Source: Pyronema omphalodes (Eukaryota > Ascomycota > Pezizomycetes > Pezizales > Pyronemataceae). From it: a stretch of 64,000 nucleotides of DNA. The stretch lies in contig JAJJXM010000002.1 of NCBI GenBank assembly GCA_024516155.1, forward strand, positions 1,302,001 through 1,366,000, written 5' to 3'. The translations under genes and the position numbers were made by a program. The notes below the pieces were generated by a model that was not told the origin of the DNA, made no database searches, and saw only the letters and a program-made list of their open reading frames with translations. This document shows positions 24,149 to 36,200 of this stretch, one piece after another (within the stretch, counting starts at the first letter, position 1; each line of letters starts with the position of its first letter).

Positions 24149-24169
24149 TAGGGATGCACACGAGACGAG
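24149..24169 (+). repeat. left terminal inverted repeat of the hAT MITE
   Basis: 21 bp, an exact reverse complement of 24656-24676. Confidence 0.93.
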
Positions 24170-24655
24170 GTAAGACGAGACGAGACCGCCATTGGGCTCG
24201 AGACATCTCGTCTCGTGAGATTTCAGTCTCGTAAGTCTCAAGACTTTAGGCGAGGAAAAATATTTCATAAAACTACAAGTGAAGCAAAAATTCTGCAGAC
24301 TAATATCTGCCCCAATACCCATGCTCTTCCTCCTCGAATACCTCCCAATCCTCAGACTCCCGTAGTCCATTCTAGCTCTTGATCAGCAGCATGTACTGCC
24401 GGAGAAGTTTCACTAAGAAGTCGATTTTTACACTTGGTAACTTATTTACCTGGAAAAGTGATTAGCGGAGTAGGGAAAAATACATATCTAACTTGATTAA
24501 GCATATTTTTGCCCTATAGAGTATAGAATATACAAGTCTTAAAAAGTCTCGAGCTTATCTCGAGATTTTGAGAAAAGAGTCTCGAGACGTCTCGTCTCGT
24601 GGAAATCTAGTCTCGTCGTTTTCGAGACTAAAGCTCGAACTCTTGTCTCGAGCCG

Positions 24656-24676
24656 CTCGTCTCGTGTGCATCCCTA
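24656..24676 (-). repeat. right terminal inverted repeat of the hAT MITE
   Basis: 21 bp, an exact reverse complement of 24149-24169. The next eight bases are the second target-site copy. Confidence 0.93.
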
Positions 24677-24684
24677 GTCATGAT
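24677..24684 (+). repeat. target-site duplication, right copy (GTCATGAT)
   Basis: Exact copy of 24141-24148. Confidence 0.93.
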
Positions 24685-27600
24685 TGGAGAATTCCAAACA
24701 GTATCCTTTCTCATGGTTATAAGCTTATAACCAATCGCTTAGAGTATTGGCAAATTGGTATTGCTGAAGAGAGAACGAGAGATAATCGTTATAAAAACGT
24801 GGTGCGCCAACAAAATTTGAGTGATTTCGTTATAGGTTTCCTAAACTCTCACCGTGACGAACTGAAGAAATGAATTGAACAAACTACTCTTGGTCCTTGT
24901 ACTCTTGAGTCTTGATTGGCATCACTTGATTATCGATGAACCGTTGTCGTATCTATTAATGAGACATTTTGACTCGCAGGACTCCAAAGATACCCGCGTT
25001 GAATTTAGGAGTACCGTTCCCTATCATAGACACTCAAATGCTGTGTTGTGTACGATTTCAGAGGCAAACGTATTTTGTGGAAGGTGACACTGATTCTCGA
25101 TTTCTAAACTCAACATCTAAGTAGAAAAGTACAGGTTAGGTAGATATATTCGCAGGACGTGAGAGGTGGCGTGGTTTTATAGTTAACACGATCGATTCTT
25201 AGCCGCAGTAATGACATATCATCATTCAATAGTCTGTGGAGCGAAGAAACCTTTTTAATGGTTAGAAGTTTTATAGATGGTTATACCTGCAGCACGGTCA
25301 ACCACCGCGACAAAAAGTGTTTTAAGGAAGACTTAAAGCATAGACAGTACTATTTCCAGGCAGCCGAGAATTATCATAATTCACAGATGTCTATCGCCAT
25401 CATTTGAAGCATAGTAAACGAAATTTTGTATACACCGAGTGCTACATGGCCTATTCAAAAGGGCTTGTATTGGAACTTTTGTTGCGAATTAACTCGTGCC
25501 TAGGCCCCAAAGCCTGTTCCCAGCGCCACATTCACTTAGCGCTGCGCCACCGTGTCGCAACTAAAGACGATCATGAGATATCACCACACCGGTGCAACTG
25601 CCGCAAGTGCACCTTCCCCCGGGACTGTCTCTTCTCCGCAACATAGTTCATCATTCTGTTTGCACAAATCCGTTATGATCGTTTTATCTCTGTGTTCAGA
25701 AATACAAAAAAACGTAATTTAATCCCTTAATTCGACGGTCGACGGTCGACCTCGTTTGTAGTACTTTGATCATAGAGTACCTTCGCCTTGCATCGGCAAT
25801 CGATTTCCCGAGACAGTGGATACGAACGTAGAGTCGTCTCGGGGCTCAGGGTTTAGGGCACTTTTAGCCGGCCGATCACAAACGCGAAATGAATACCTAG
25901 CTAAGCCCTACGGGCTTCTATGGGATGCTGCAGGCTCCCAGGGCTGCACGAGGGCTGCTATGGACTTTTAGGAATGCGCATATTTACAGTTCATTAAGCT
26001 TTTATTGTAATATCAACTGCGCATGCTTGGGCTCTAGGGCTCGTATACTATTAAGCAACCAAAGCCAAGAAATCCCAGAAATCTGGATTTCAGATTTTGA
26101 ATTTTATCATTCCACATTCCAGAAGAAGGCTGTTTTTGGGCGGACACCATGACGGAAGAAACCAAGGTACTCTACTTAGCCCCACCGCAGATCATCGAGC
26201 TGTGGTTTAGATTTACCATGGTCATGGAAGACTTCCCGGAATATCTGTATTAGGAAACTACCTTAGTTAGGGTACCAAAGGTTTGAATCCCGGAAACCGG
26301 ATATGGCAGTTTCAATATCTATCGCCCCCATCTATACTAACTAGAGCGTGATTGTCGACATGTCACCGTTGACGCCAATGCGGTCAAAATTGGCATATGT
26401 ACTTATGTACTTCACATCACACGCCATCACTACTGGTGACATGACATCTGTGTTGTGCTTCCAACGGGATGGTCATATACATCATACATCATTTCGATCC
26501 ATACGATTCTGAACTCATAATCACGCAATCTATTCCAGCGTCTCAGTACCTTCGCTTCAGCCTGTACAAACATTGAAAATACCTCCGGGGCTGCAGAATG
26601 ACCTCATAATTCACCAATTCATACCTCTCGTGGCGGTTGTGCTTCGATGCGACTTCGCTTGTGCTCCTTTTTCATGAACGGAGGATATTCAACCGCGGTT
26701 CGAAATTTATCGGACCACACTTATCAGACCTTATTGAACCCTTTCGAACCTTTGCGAGCATTATCGGCCTTCGTCAAGTCTGCCTAGCCTTCTTCTGGAA
26801 TTCGGCCACGGCCCGTCGAATATAATAAGCTTTCCATAAAGTTTCCGTCCTACTCTTGATGCCGTGTGGAACGACCAAAAAAAAAAAATAGATGTCTCAG
26901 TTCAGAACGCAGCCGCCATAAGTTGGCGTCCGGATCGGATGTCCGAGCTGCTTTTTACATACGTGCCGTATAGACCACGTTTCCAGCCGCCTGGTTGTCG
27001 GGCCGGCCACGGCTGTTCCAAGGTCGGAGGCTGATTTTGAAGTTGGTTTTTTTTTTTTTTTTTTGCACTTATGTGCCTGCTGAGATCAGTAGAGTATGTT
27101 CGAAACAAGTTTTGAGATTTGTCACGAGTCCGGTGCCTGCAGATGGAAGGTAAGAAGGGTTTCGTCGGTGTATCCAAGACTGTCATAGGGGTGCCCTAGA
27201 GATGTTGGAAGACATGGCTCGGGATTTAGGGTTAGTAGATTAACACAGTGCCCGGTCTAGTTCTGATATCCCCCTACGCGTGTAGTCTTCAACAAGAGTT
27301 TCCAAGGTGATCAAGTGCTTGTGTAATAGAAATTCCAAGGATTTTGTTCCGAACCTTAATTATTTTGATTTCAGCCGGGGTTTTCACGGCTGTGATGGCA
27401 ACGAACCCCCAAGCCGTTGCCGTTGTTTTCGCGTCTTGTCTTAATTCCAACGACATGGGTCACTGTTGGGTTAATTTGGAACCGTCTTGTCGTCTTAGAC
27501 AAACAGTCAATATCGGCGTGTCATGCTTTTCTATGTTATGCCTTGTCGTGCTTCAATCGAATACGAGCCTCAAAAATAAAGATGAATCATCAAAAGTGTT

Positions 27601-27780
27601 ATCCGGGGTAAAAAACCTCTCGATTTGCACTTTGCTGATTTGTTAGACGTTTTGGTACAGTGGCATTTCGAGTGGCTTGTCTGAGAAGGAGAAAATTTGT
27701 TAGGATGATAATCAGTGAGGGGGGTATAAAACAGCCTCTTATATCCTCGCCACTCTCTACCGCTCCACGCTGAGGTGGAG

Positions 27781-30270
27781 CTAGGCATGCGGTGCAAAGC
27801 GCAACCGCTTAACATCCGCTCTCTCTCGACCTTCGCCCGATTCGATTTGAATCGATCTACTATCTTCCTCCGCGCTCACCGCCCAACTAATAGATGTTAC
27901 CGACAAACAATATCTACTATAAACAGACGGACACAGAGAAGTCTGCATCGTAACCGGCATACGAACTTTCGTTGAAACTTTCCGTGTACATCCCAACAGA
28001 AGCGGACGTCGGTGAGGGAATATAACCCGAGAACCAGATTTCCGGGAGCCATTCGGTGGCACAGGTGGGGGCATTTGGATTCCTATACATGTTCGCACAA
28101 GCGCATGGAACGGCGATAATAAGCGAAGGATGTATGTTCTGTGCTCGCTCATGATGCTGCAACTTTGATTCGAGATCTCGTTCGTTCCCTGAATTTGTTC
28201 TGGAAACACAACACGCTAGTAAATAGAACCCTATTTAGACCGAGGCACAAAAAATGGGCTTAGCTCATCGAAAGCTTAGGCTCGCGCTTATCGCATCCGA
28301 CGCAGCTGAGAGGCACACATAGAAGAGTGATGCGTTGTGAAACACGTGCCGTTGAAGCTTTCATTCAGTGGTGTCTCAGCCATAGTCGATGTCCACACAA
28401 AGTCGAGGAGAAAGGTTGAGCACAGGCCGTAATTGATATCCGCCTACGAAAATAGTGGATGTGAGATGCACCGACGATTCATGGAAATGGCCTGATATTC
28501 AGAGACGTCTGTCTGTTCATGACCTCGCTATCAAGAGACCTAGATAACTTAGCGTGTGGAATATTAAGCGACCATAATATGACATGTCTGTACTCCACTG
28601 CGGTTAAGCTGGATCGTTACCTCATAGAGGCGGGCGAAATTGAACGCACGAGTACGGCGGAGATTCCCATGGCTTCTCTTGGACAACGCTCTCGGACGCC
28701 TAACAAGTGGGTAGCATCGAAAGGGACTAGCATACTGACTTTAGCCTCCCCCGCCTAATGGGTCCGCCGAAATCTCGTAAATCGCCGAAAGCTTCCAAAC
28801 AATTGGTTATCCTAGCGTCTTCAGTTGTAATATTCATAGCTGGAATCTCATCATTCACGCTGTGGGGATTATTGCAAAAGCAAATCCTTTGTCATACCAA
28901 TAGGATTGCTAGGAACCGGGACGCGTATCCAATCGATGATTAAATCTGCAATTGGTCTGTGATGCATCCCAACACTTTAACTGCCGAGAAATATCTGGGC
29001 TGTCAACGTGACCAAGATTCAGCCCCTTCGCTCGTGGATATATATCCAAATGAGGTAAAGCGATAGGTCATCCTGGGGTTGCCGGATGATCAAACCTCAA
29101 GGTGAATAGAGTCCGCACGAGAATGATAAACTAAATAAACGAGCTCATGGAGAGGACGAGCAGGCATTTATTTGCGGGCCGGAAGGGTTGGCCCGTACCG
29201 CTGCTGAGATGTCAGATTCCCCACGCTAGTATAAAGATATGCCCGCTTGGACCTCCGCACTGCAACCGCCCCTAAGCCTTCCGAGATGAAGCTCGAGGAC
29301 TCTGGGGTTTGCCGATCGAGGGTGGCGGCCTCCCGCGTACTGGTGTAGATCAGTATGTCAAGCCCTACTCCGCATTTCGTAGGTGAGTGATGAGGTATGC
29401 AAACGCCCGTCGACGTTCACTGTTTGAGGTGAAACTCGAACCGTGTTTGCAGACCATGCTCAGCATAGGGAAAGATAGTCGCCGACGGGATGGCCAATGG
29501 ATTCTGTCAGACGTGTCAAACCTCAGGGATACGCAGGGTATGGATACTATCTTGAGGACTCCGGGGACATGGCTAACTGCAATATCCCCGCCCATCCTGG
29601 TTCTGTGCTCGCTCACAGTTCAGTGAAGCGAATGGTCGGCAAAAACGCAACCAGACGCCTTTAGACGACAAAAGGGTTGCTAGGTAATGCCAACAAGTCA
29701 CTAATAACAGAGTCACAGAGTGGAGCAAGCAGAATTTTGCTGTCCGGATTTCTGTGGGACTGAAGAGTCCGGGGCCTGTGTCCTATATGGCACAGGCGTT
29801 GACAAGAGCGATAACTAGCTGTTCAGAGCGTAATTATTGACGGGGAGGTAGTAGAGCTGTGGATCTGCGCTTATTAGTTGGTATGCCTGAAGTTGGCGAG
29901 GTGGAAGATGGAGCTAAGAGAGGGGAAGCAGTTATCATACCCACCCCACACATGTGAGGAACAAGAATAAAAAGGGCTCCGGTGAGGGAAATATGCAAGT
30001 TTTTGAGGGCACATGGCATTTGCGATGTTGTTATGGACGATATCGTCGAGAACCGGAAAGGTGCTGGATTCATTTGAACCCGTTTGTTTGAGCGTCAAGA
30101 GGGTTGGTGTCAATCCAACTGTGACAGCCATCTCGATGCTTACTTTCCGACTGGACGGAATGGAGGACCGATCTCGTGAGATGGCAACCGTCAAGAAGCT
30201 GAACAGGCAGTTTCGTTCGTAATTGGCGGAGTATTGTAGGTGAAGTGAAACGAAGGGTGATACTTACCTA
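27781..30270 (-). pseudogene. possible decayed minus-strand coding sequence (unidentified family)
   Basis: Several minus-strand frames in a row look protein-like but are broken by stops and frame changes. Examples are a segment containing VTVGLTPTLLTL at about 30100, one with a hydrophobic stretch (SLTGALFILVPHMCGVGMI) in another frame just downstream, and a cysteine- and aromatic-rich segment at 27917-28162. A donor-like GTAAGTATC lies near 30265. No start, stop or domain could be assembled, so this is a suspicion rather than an annotation. Intergenic chance frames are the alternative. Confidence 0.2.
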
Positions 30271-30867
30271 TTTTCCTTCGTGGTGGATTTATCCCTTTTG
30301 TGTGCGTGTGAATAGTAGGCAGACAAGCGGCGAATCATAAACGAGGCGAGGGGTGGTGTACTGTAATGTTCGCCGCCGGCGTCGTACACGGTCCGTGGGT
30401 ACCGAAATGCTGGAACTTTTGCAGCAACAGCGGCGTGCAGAAACCACTGAGAATTAGACGGTATATGCCCTCAAACCAGAAATCGACCACCGACATTTAC
30501 GCAAACATCAAGGATGCACACCTTGAATCTCGGGAAAGGGGTAAGGAGGGCGGATCTTCTTGCAGAATTTGGCGACGAATGCTTTGACTATCTATGAAAA
30601 TGTACGCGAAAGTTGACATAATATTGCCAGCGTTGATATTGGGATTGCAGGTGTTAGAGATCGATTTTGGTTTGGGACCTGCATAGATATCTGTGTCTAT
30701 CTGTATACAAGGACGAGGCGGTGACACCCACGATCCTCCAGCTATTTCTGATGTGATTTACCTTAGCACCTTCTCAAGCAGGCGGGGGAAGGAGGCAGAA
30801 AATCTAAGTCTAGAAATTTTTCGTTTTTTGTTTTTTCCTTCTCTTTGGGTGGGTGGGGAAGGCAAGT

Positions 30868-30883
30868 GGGGGGGGGGGGGGGG
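30868..30883 (+). repeat. G16 homopolymer
   Basis: 16 consecutive G on the + strand within a G-rich ~45-bp stretch, about 570 bp upstream of the RRM gene start codon. Confidence 0.95.
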
Positions 30884-31451
30884 AGGGGACGGAGGCAACT
30901 GCTCATATCTAAGTATCTTCCGGAGTTGTACTACCATTGACATAAATAAGAACAAAAGATTCCCCGCTCATCTGTGATACCAGAAACCATCCCCTCAGCA
31001 GGGCGCAACGACTGTTCCAGCCTATCGAGCCGCTGCAGGTGAGTTCCACTTTTTCTTCTATTACCACTGTTGTCTGTTGCAGGTCGAGTCTTTCGTCTTG
31101 TGTTGCACGTACAAGCCGGTGTCGGTGTCGGTGTTGCAGACTTTTCGTCCTCCATCACCAACTTCCACTTCACCGTACATTAACCCTGCTTTCAGCTGTC
31201 GTCCTCTCTTCCTTTCTTTCCTCCCCATCTCACATCCATCTCCACATTTTTCCATTTCTTCCGCTTGCAACAGTTTTTCTACCCTATCTTTTCATCAAAG
31301 TTTTACGGCTCTTGAAGATACATATCACTCAGGTTCTCCGGCTCATACGCTGACTGGAGACCAATTTTGCTGCTTTTAGCTAGGAATATTGATACTCGTA
31401 AGTATTTATGTTCTTTTCATTTTGTCTTTACTAAATCGTACCAAAGCAACA

Positions 31452-33210
31452 ATGTCTACCCACATGCCACACTCATCTGCCGGCGCTGGCTCCCCTGATC
31501 ATCAAAACTATCGGGGAAGCGCATATCGACACATGCCAGGCACTCAACCTCCATACGGAATCTATCCCATGGTCCCTTATCCAGCACCAGGATTTATCCC
31601 CTATGAATACTACATGTACACTCAAGGTGGTAATGGATGGAGTGCACCTCTTTACGGACACGGATACACAACGTCTCCGCCATCTACACCCCCTCAACCC
31701 CAGCTTCCGTATGGTTACTCCATGATTCCCTTGGGACCGGAATACCTCCCTCCCTCCCCTCCGCAGCCGCATACCCATCAGATTCCTACACTTGATCACC
31801 GCAGAAACTCCTGGTCGTCTTCCGGGGCTACTGATACTCCGGCAACCCCATACTCGACAAGTGCTGATCCTGTTCCGGCTATCCTTGGTGACTCAGGCTT
31901 GGAGTCTGAGGTTGGCAAAGAGGTTCAGGCTATGTTACTTTCCGGACCTCCACTACCTCCTCCAATGCCAGCAGTTTATGCACCAACAATGCCAACTTTT
32001 GATTCACCTCTGGACAACCCTACCAACACTACCAACGTTTATATTCGTGGTCTTCCCCCGGATACCGATGACGACAAGCTCTACGAAATGACTTGTAGAT
32101 TTGGACCAGTTATCAGCCACAAAGCCATCATGGATACTGAGCATGGTACTTGCAAAGGGTATGAGTATCTTACGTAATCCGACATCATACCTTTTCTAAC
32201 TTGAATATTAGATATGGTTTTGCTCGTTTTGAGACCAAGCTTGACGCTGAACACTGTATCCGTGGTTTGATGAGTTTGAACTACGAGGCCGGATTTGCTC
32301 GGGTAACATCTCTCCCTGCTAATATCACGCTGATCTAATGCTTGCTGCGCAGGAATCATTCAACGCTCGTCTGAAGACGTTGGCTGACCCCAATTCAACT
32401 AACATATACGTCTCCAATCTCCCAAGAAGCATGTCAGAAAAAGTATGTTACTGTTCAGTGTATGACATTATCGAGTGCATACTAACTTTATATTACAGGA
32501 CATGCAAGATATATTTCAAGGTTATGTCGTTGTATCTAATCGAATACTGCGTGATGCTAGTGGGGTAAGCCGTGGGGTTGGATTTGCAAGGTTTGTGGTC
32601 GTCGCTTTCACGATATCTAAATTCTAACAAGACCAGGTTTGAGTCTCGGGAGATATGCAATGAAATAATTAAGAAGTTTCATGGAATGCCAGTTGGGGAA
32701 GAGGCTCTTGCCCTTCAAGTTCGATATGCAGACACCAGCGCTCAAAAGCGTCTTAAGGCAACAACGACTAAGAAGCGAGTCCAATACCGTAGCGAGCCTG
32801 GATTTTATCAACAGCAAGGCTACTCCACCCCCCAGTATCGCAACCGCGTATGGATGAGGCATTCGAAGTACGTACACGTCTTTTTACATAGAGAGATGGT
32901 CACGCTAACTAGTTCTAGTGATCAGATACCACAGTCAAGAAGAAATTGGGATAGGTCTCAAGATTGGAAGGGCCCTGGAGATGAGAACCGTGGATTTGGC
33001 TGGAGAAGTTCATCAAACGACACAAACCTAGGGTTGGAAACCGTGCACGAGGGTGAGGACGATGACGACGATGCCGCTTCGGTGGCTCATTCAGAATCCA
33101 ACACCCTCCCAGTAAACATGGACTTTAGAATACTGTCAAGGAACAAAGGAAGTTCACACAGCAGTATGAGCGACCCTGGAGATAGTTATGGTGGACGGGA
33201 GTGTCGTTAG
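31452..33210 (+). CDS. RNA-binding protein with two RRMs, RBMS/MSSP-like
   Basis: Six exons: 31452-32158, 32212-32302, 32353-32442, 32499-32590, 32637-32867 and 32919-33210. They encode 500 aa; introns are 46-56 bp. Residues 1-190 are Pro/Tyr/Gly-rich and disordered. RRM1 begins near residue 193 (TNVYIRGLPPDTDDDKLYE; RNP1 CKGYGFARF spans the first junction). RRM2 begins near 281 (TNIYVSNLPRSMSEK; RNP1 SRGVGFARF spans the fourth). The tandem order and the TN(V/I)Y(I/V) starts match the single-strand-binding RBMS/MSSP family. Predicted role is post-transcriptional control of specific mRNAs; targets are unknown. The upstream leader has intron-like segments (31039-31082 and 31398-31446), suggesting a spliced 5' UTR. 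The last intron is 51 bp with no in-frame stop. Confidence 0.88.
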
Positions 33211-36200
33211 GGTCTCTTTTTTGATGGACAATGCAATATTCTTTCAAGTTTGCGTACGATAATGCCGGTTGTATCGCTTTCTTTGTATCATTTCCTGTGT
33301 TGTATTTTCAACCGTCGTTTTTGTGTTTTTCTTTGGTTTTTCTTTTTTGTCTTGGTCCCTGGGAATGGACCTGACTACGTTTGGAGAAATGTTTTTGACA
33401 TTCATTGCTATGGGGTTCTGTTCTGGGGCGTTTGTTTTGTGGGGTTGAATGTGGGCACGTCAAGGGGAACGATCATGATTAGCCGCTAGACATCAATGAA
33501 AAGACGTCTTATGCGGTAAAATTTCTCATCAGAATGTGAACGTGTGGCTTGCAACCATTAGTTGGCCGTCAGGCGTTAACCGTGTGTTTGATCCTTTGGC
33601 GCAAGTGCTCACGTGAGTTGGTCCCTCTAGCTCTAATAGAACCCTGTCGTTGCGCTTGAAAGCTCACTATCGCGTCCGATCCATGCTGTCAGTGGACCCA
33701 AAGGCTCAACCCCCACATCACTGCATCCTTCCATACCTATCTCATCGCCGGTCGAGATGATTTTCATCCCAGTGAATCATTTTTGGTGATTTGAGTTATT
33801 TCTCTGCAGTCTCCGTCATATCTCTTGACCCACTAAGGTTATCTAACGAGCACATGATGTGCCTCACGATGGTTGAACATGATGAATTAACTGTTAAAAC
33901 GCTTGTCCATCTTTCTGCCTCTTTTCTCAAGCGTGCCGTTTGAACCGGAGATGGTTGGTTAAAGAGAAGCTAGTGGCGCTGATGAACTCCATCTCCACGG
34001 ACTACGACCACGCGGCCTTCTCACCACTGACTGATCTTCCTTCCAGAAGAAACACTCCGACTAGACGAATTATCTTCAAACATCATCCACGAAACATCAA
34101 ACACGTCGTGCATATCAACGTCGTCACGGACTTCCTTTTCGATAGGCTACCTTCCATCAATTTCCTGTTACGTCTTGCATTTCTGCTGCCGTGGAGATTC
34201 AAAAATCCAGTGAATATATAACTCTTTAAGTAGCGTTGTCAGCTAAGTATAGTACTTACTAGCCTAGCTATCCCAGGGCCAATGAAACTCACTAACTTCC
34301 CCAGACTTCCCTGAAGATACTAAACCGTTGCTCGACCTACGCGAGACAAGACATGGCTTTCAAAATGCCTGGCATGTCCAGGAATGAAACTAGAATAGTC
34401 ATCTCGGCTACAGCCAAGGGCACATCACCAAACTCCGACCAGAAAAAACGTCACAGCACAACACCATGAAATCTTTTACATCCTGTATTTCTAATACTAT
34501 GTCGACATGTAGATAATATATGAAGGTATTACATCACGTTTTAAGTTAGCTGATTTAGACAGTGTCCATTGAATACTGAGGTAGGTTATGGTACAACTGG
34601 TTGCCTTGGTGATGACTAGCACATAGTCACATATCAAAAGCCATGGCTTGTCTCACGTGGGGTGAAATCTCTGGCAGTGGTTAACGGTCTATATCTTCCC
34701 GATAATAACCATCCGCATCTTTGCAGTCTTTTACCGAGTTAATATGGTAATTTCGATCATCACCAGCCGCAGGATACTGTATCTTGGCACGATAACCATG
34801 CGGAAAACATGCCAATTCTCATTCAGAATCGGTTGTGACTTGGTGGGATACTGTCTTAACAACCGCGGGTATTCAAATGTAAACTGCTAGCGGACGCTCG
34901 TACAGTCGGGTCTTAGCGGGAGTTGACGCTCTGGGATTGTTGGCCAGTTGTTTGGATGCCTGCCGTTGCTATCAGTACCCCTCTCTCGGTAGAAGACACG
35001 CATCAAGATCTTCAGCCAAACAAAATAGGCCGGAAGGATTGGCCTACAGATGTCTCAACGGTGATGTATCTTAAATACTATGGTTTGAAACTGGGCGGTG
35101 TGTGTTGATAAAGTGGTCTGATGAAGATATACTCGTACGAGTACGAAGGAAGGAGGGCACGAGGCACAAAATGGCAAGAAACCTTTTGATGAATTCGTAA
35201 AAGTACCGTCAACTTTATTGGTGAAGCGATTATAAGAATTTCAGCAGTGCATAGCCATCAACCTAACAAGTACTCGGTACATAAGCACTGGGTTCAGCAA
35301 GCGATGCAATTCTGATGGGCGGCAAAAGCACAGACATGATAGCAGCCAGGGTACTACAGACGAGCACATAGGGAATTCCCAACTGGATTGGTGTTCTTCA
35401 TCAGAAGTTGCATAACGCTAAGGCCTGACATACTGTACATAGCCACGTTAATTTATAAAACATGCTAAGGTTGATGGATGTTGGAAGGCGGATCGACCGC
35501 CGGTAAACGTCGGAGAAGTTGTGACTCGAGGGCGACAGCTAATACTGCATGAGGAACCAAGACTTTGACTACAAACACCTCAGACGATACTCAAATGTGC
35601 AGATATTATCATGCAATACCAAGGGCCTTTTCAAAAGACGTTGGTGTGGTACCGAGTGATTATGCATGAATATTGGTGTAGACACTGATGCGACATGTTT
35701 TTGTCAGTGCTTAGATGAGAAGATTAACTTTAGCCTCAAGTTCTAAACATTTTTTGGTTAAGATTCGGCCCCTCCTCCGATTCCAGTGCCATTTTCATGT
35801 CGCACAAACTCTCATCATAACGTGTGGTGGAGCACAATATCGTGCACCCATGGCTCATTAATCTGTTTGAGCCACAAAAGTTCTCACCAACACACTAACT
35901 ACCATTTTAGGGCATGTAATTCGAGTACAGAGCGAGTAGCCGAGCACAGATCCCTCTCCCCCCATCCAAACGCCACAACGAAACGCACTAATTCCTCCCT
36001 CCACTTAATTTAAGATTAATCACTACCGTGAATAACCATTAGTCATCACCCTAACAACCATCCAGCCTTCAAGCCCGGTTATTCCCGAGTCCATGCTGTA
36101 TGATTCCTTCAAGGACAAGTTCCTGTTTTCTGCAGAATTTTCCTCGTATCGCAGCTACTACTTTCCGCATAATTTTCTTAACACTGCACAGCCCTGACAT

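Larger units (their letters stand above)
24149..24676. mobile_element. non-autonomous hAT-type MITE, 528 bp
   Basis: The element is bounded by perfect 21-bp terminal inverted repeats (24149-24169 and 24656-24676) starting TAGGGATGCACACGAG, flanked by a perfect 8-bp duplication. TIRs beginning YAGGG with 8-bp target duplications define hAT elements. There is no transposase frame inside. Both subterminal regions are packed with CGAGAC/GTCTCG words in both orientations, as expected of subterminal transposase-binding repeats. The interior is AT-rich. Identical TIRs and duplication suggest fairly recent insertion. No second copy is visible in this window, so mobilisation by an autonomous partner elsewhere is inference. 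Confidence 0.9.
22207..31451. other. 9-kb gene-poor region (contains hAT-type MITE and possible gene relics)
   Basis: No intact gene could be supported between SVF1 and the RRM gene. All frames are under 145 codons and lack domain signatures. The region holds the MITE at 24149-24676, possible minus-strand coding debris at 27.8-30.3 kb, a G16 run at 30868, and the CT-rich promoter and 5' UTR of the RRM gene at the right end. Confidence 0.5.

Noticed and set aside
26275..26300. B-box-like GGTTTGAATCC suggesting a tRNA
   Set aside because: No acceptor stem, anticodon arm or A box can be folded around it.
28132..29615. Shared 16-mer (GTTCTGTGCTCGCTCA) at ~28134 and ~29600 as evidence of a repeat
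   Set aside because: Similarity does not extend beyond the 16 bases; a single match of this length is near chance expectation for a 64-kb window.
33940..34221. 93-codon plus-strand frame
   Set aside because: No motif, no splice context; indistinguishable from a chance frame.
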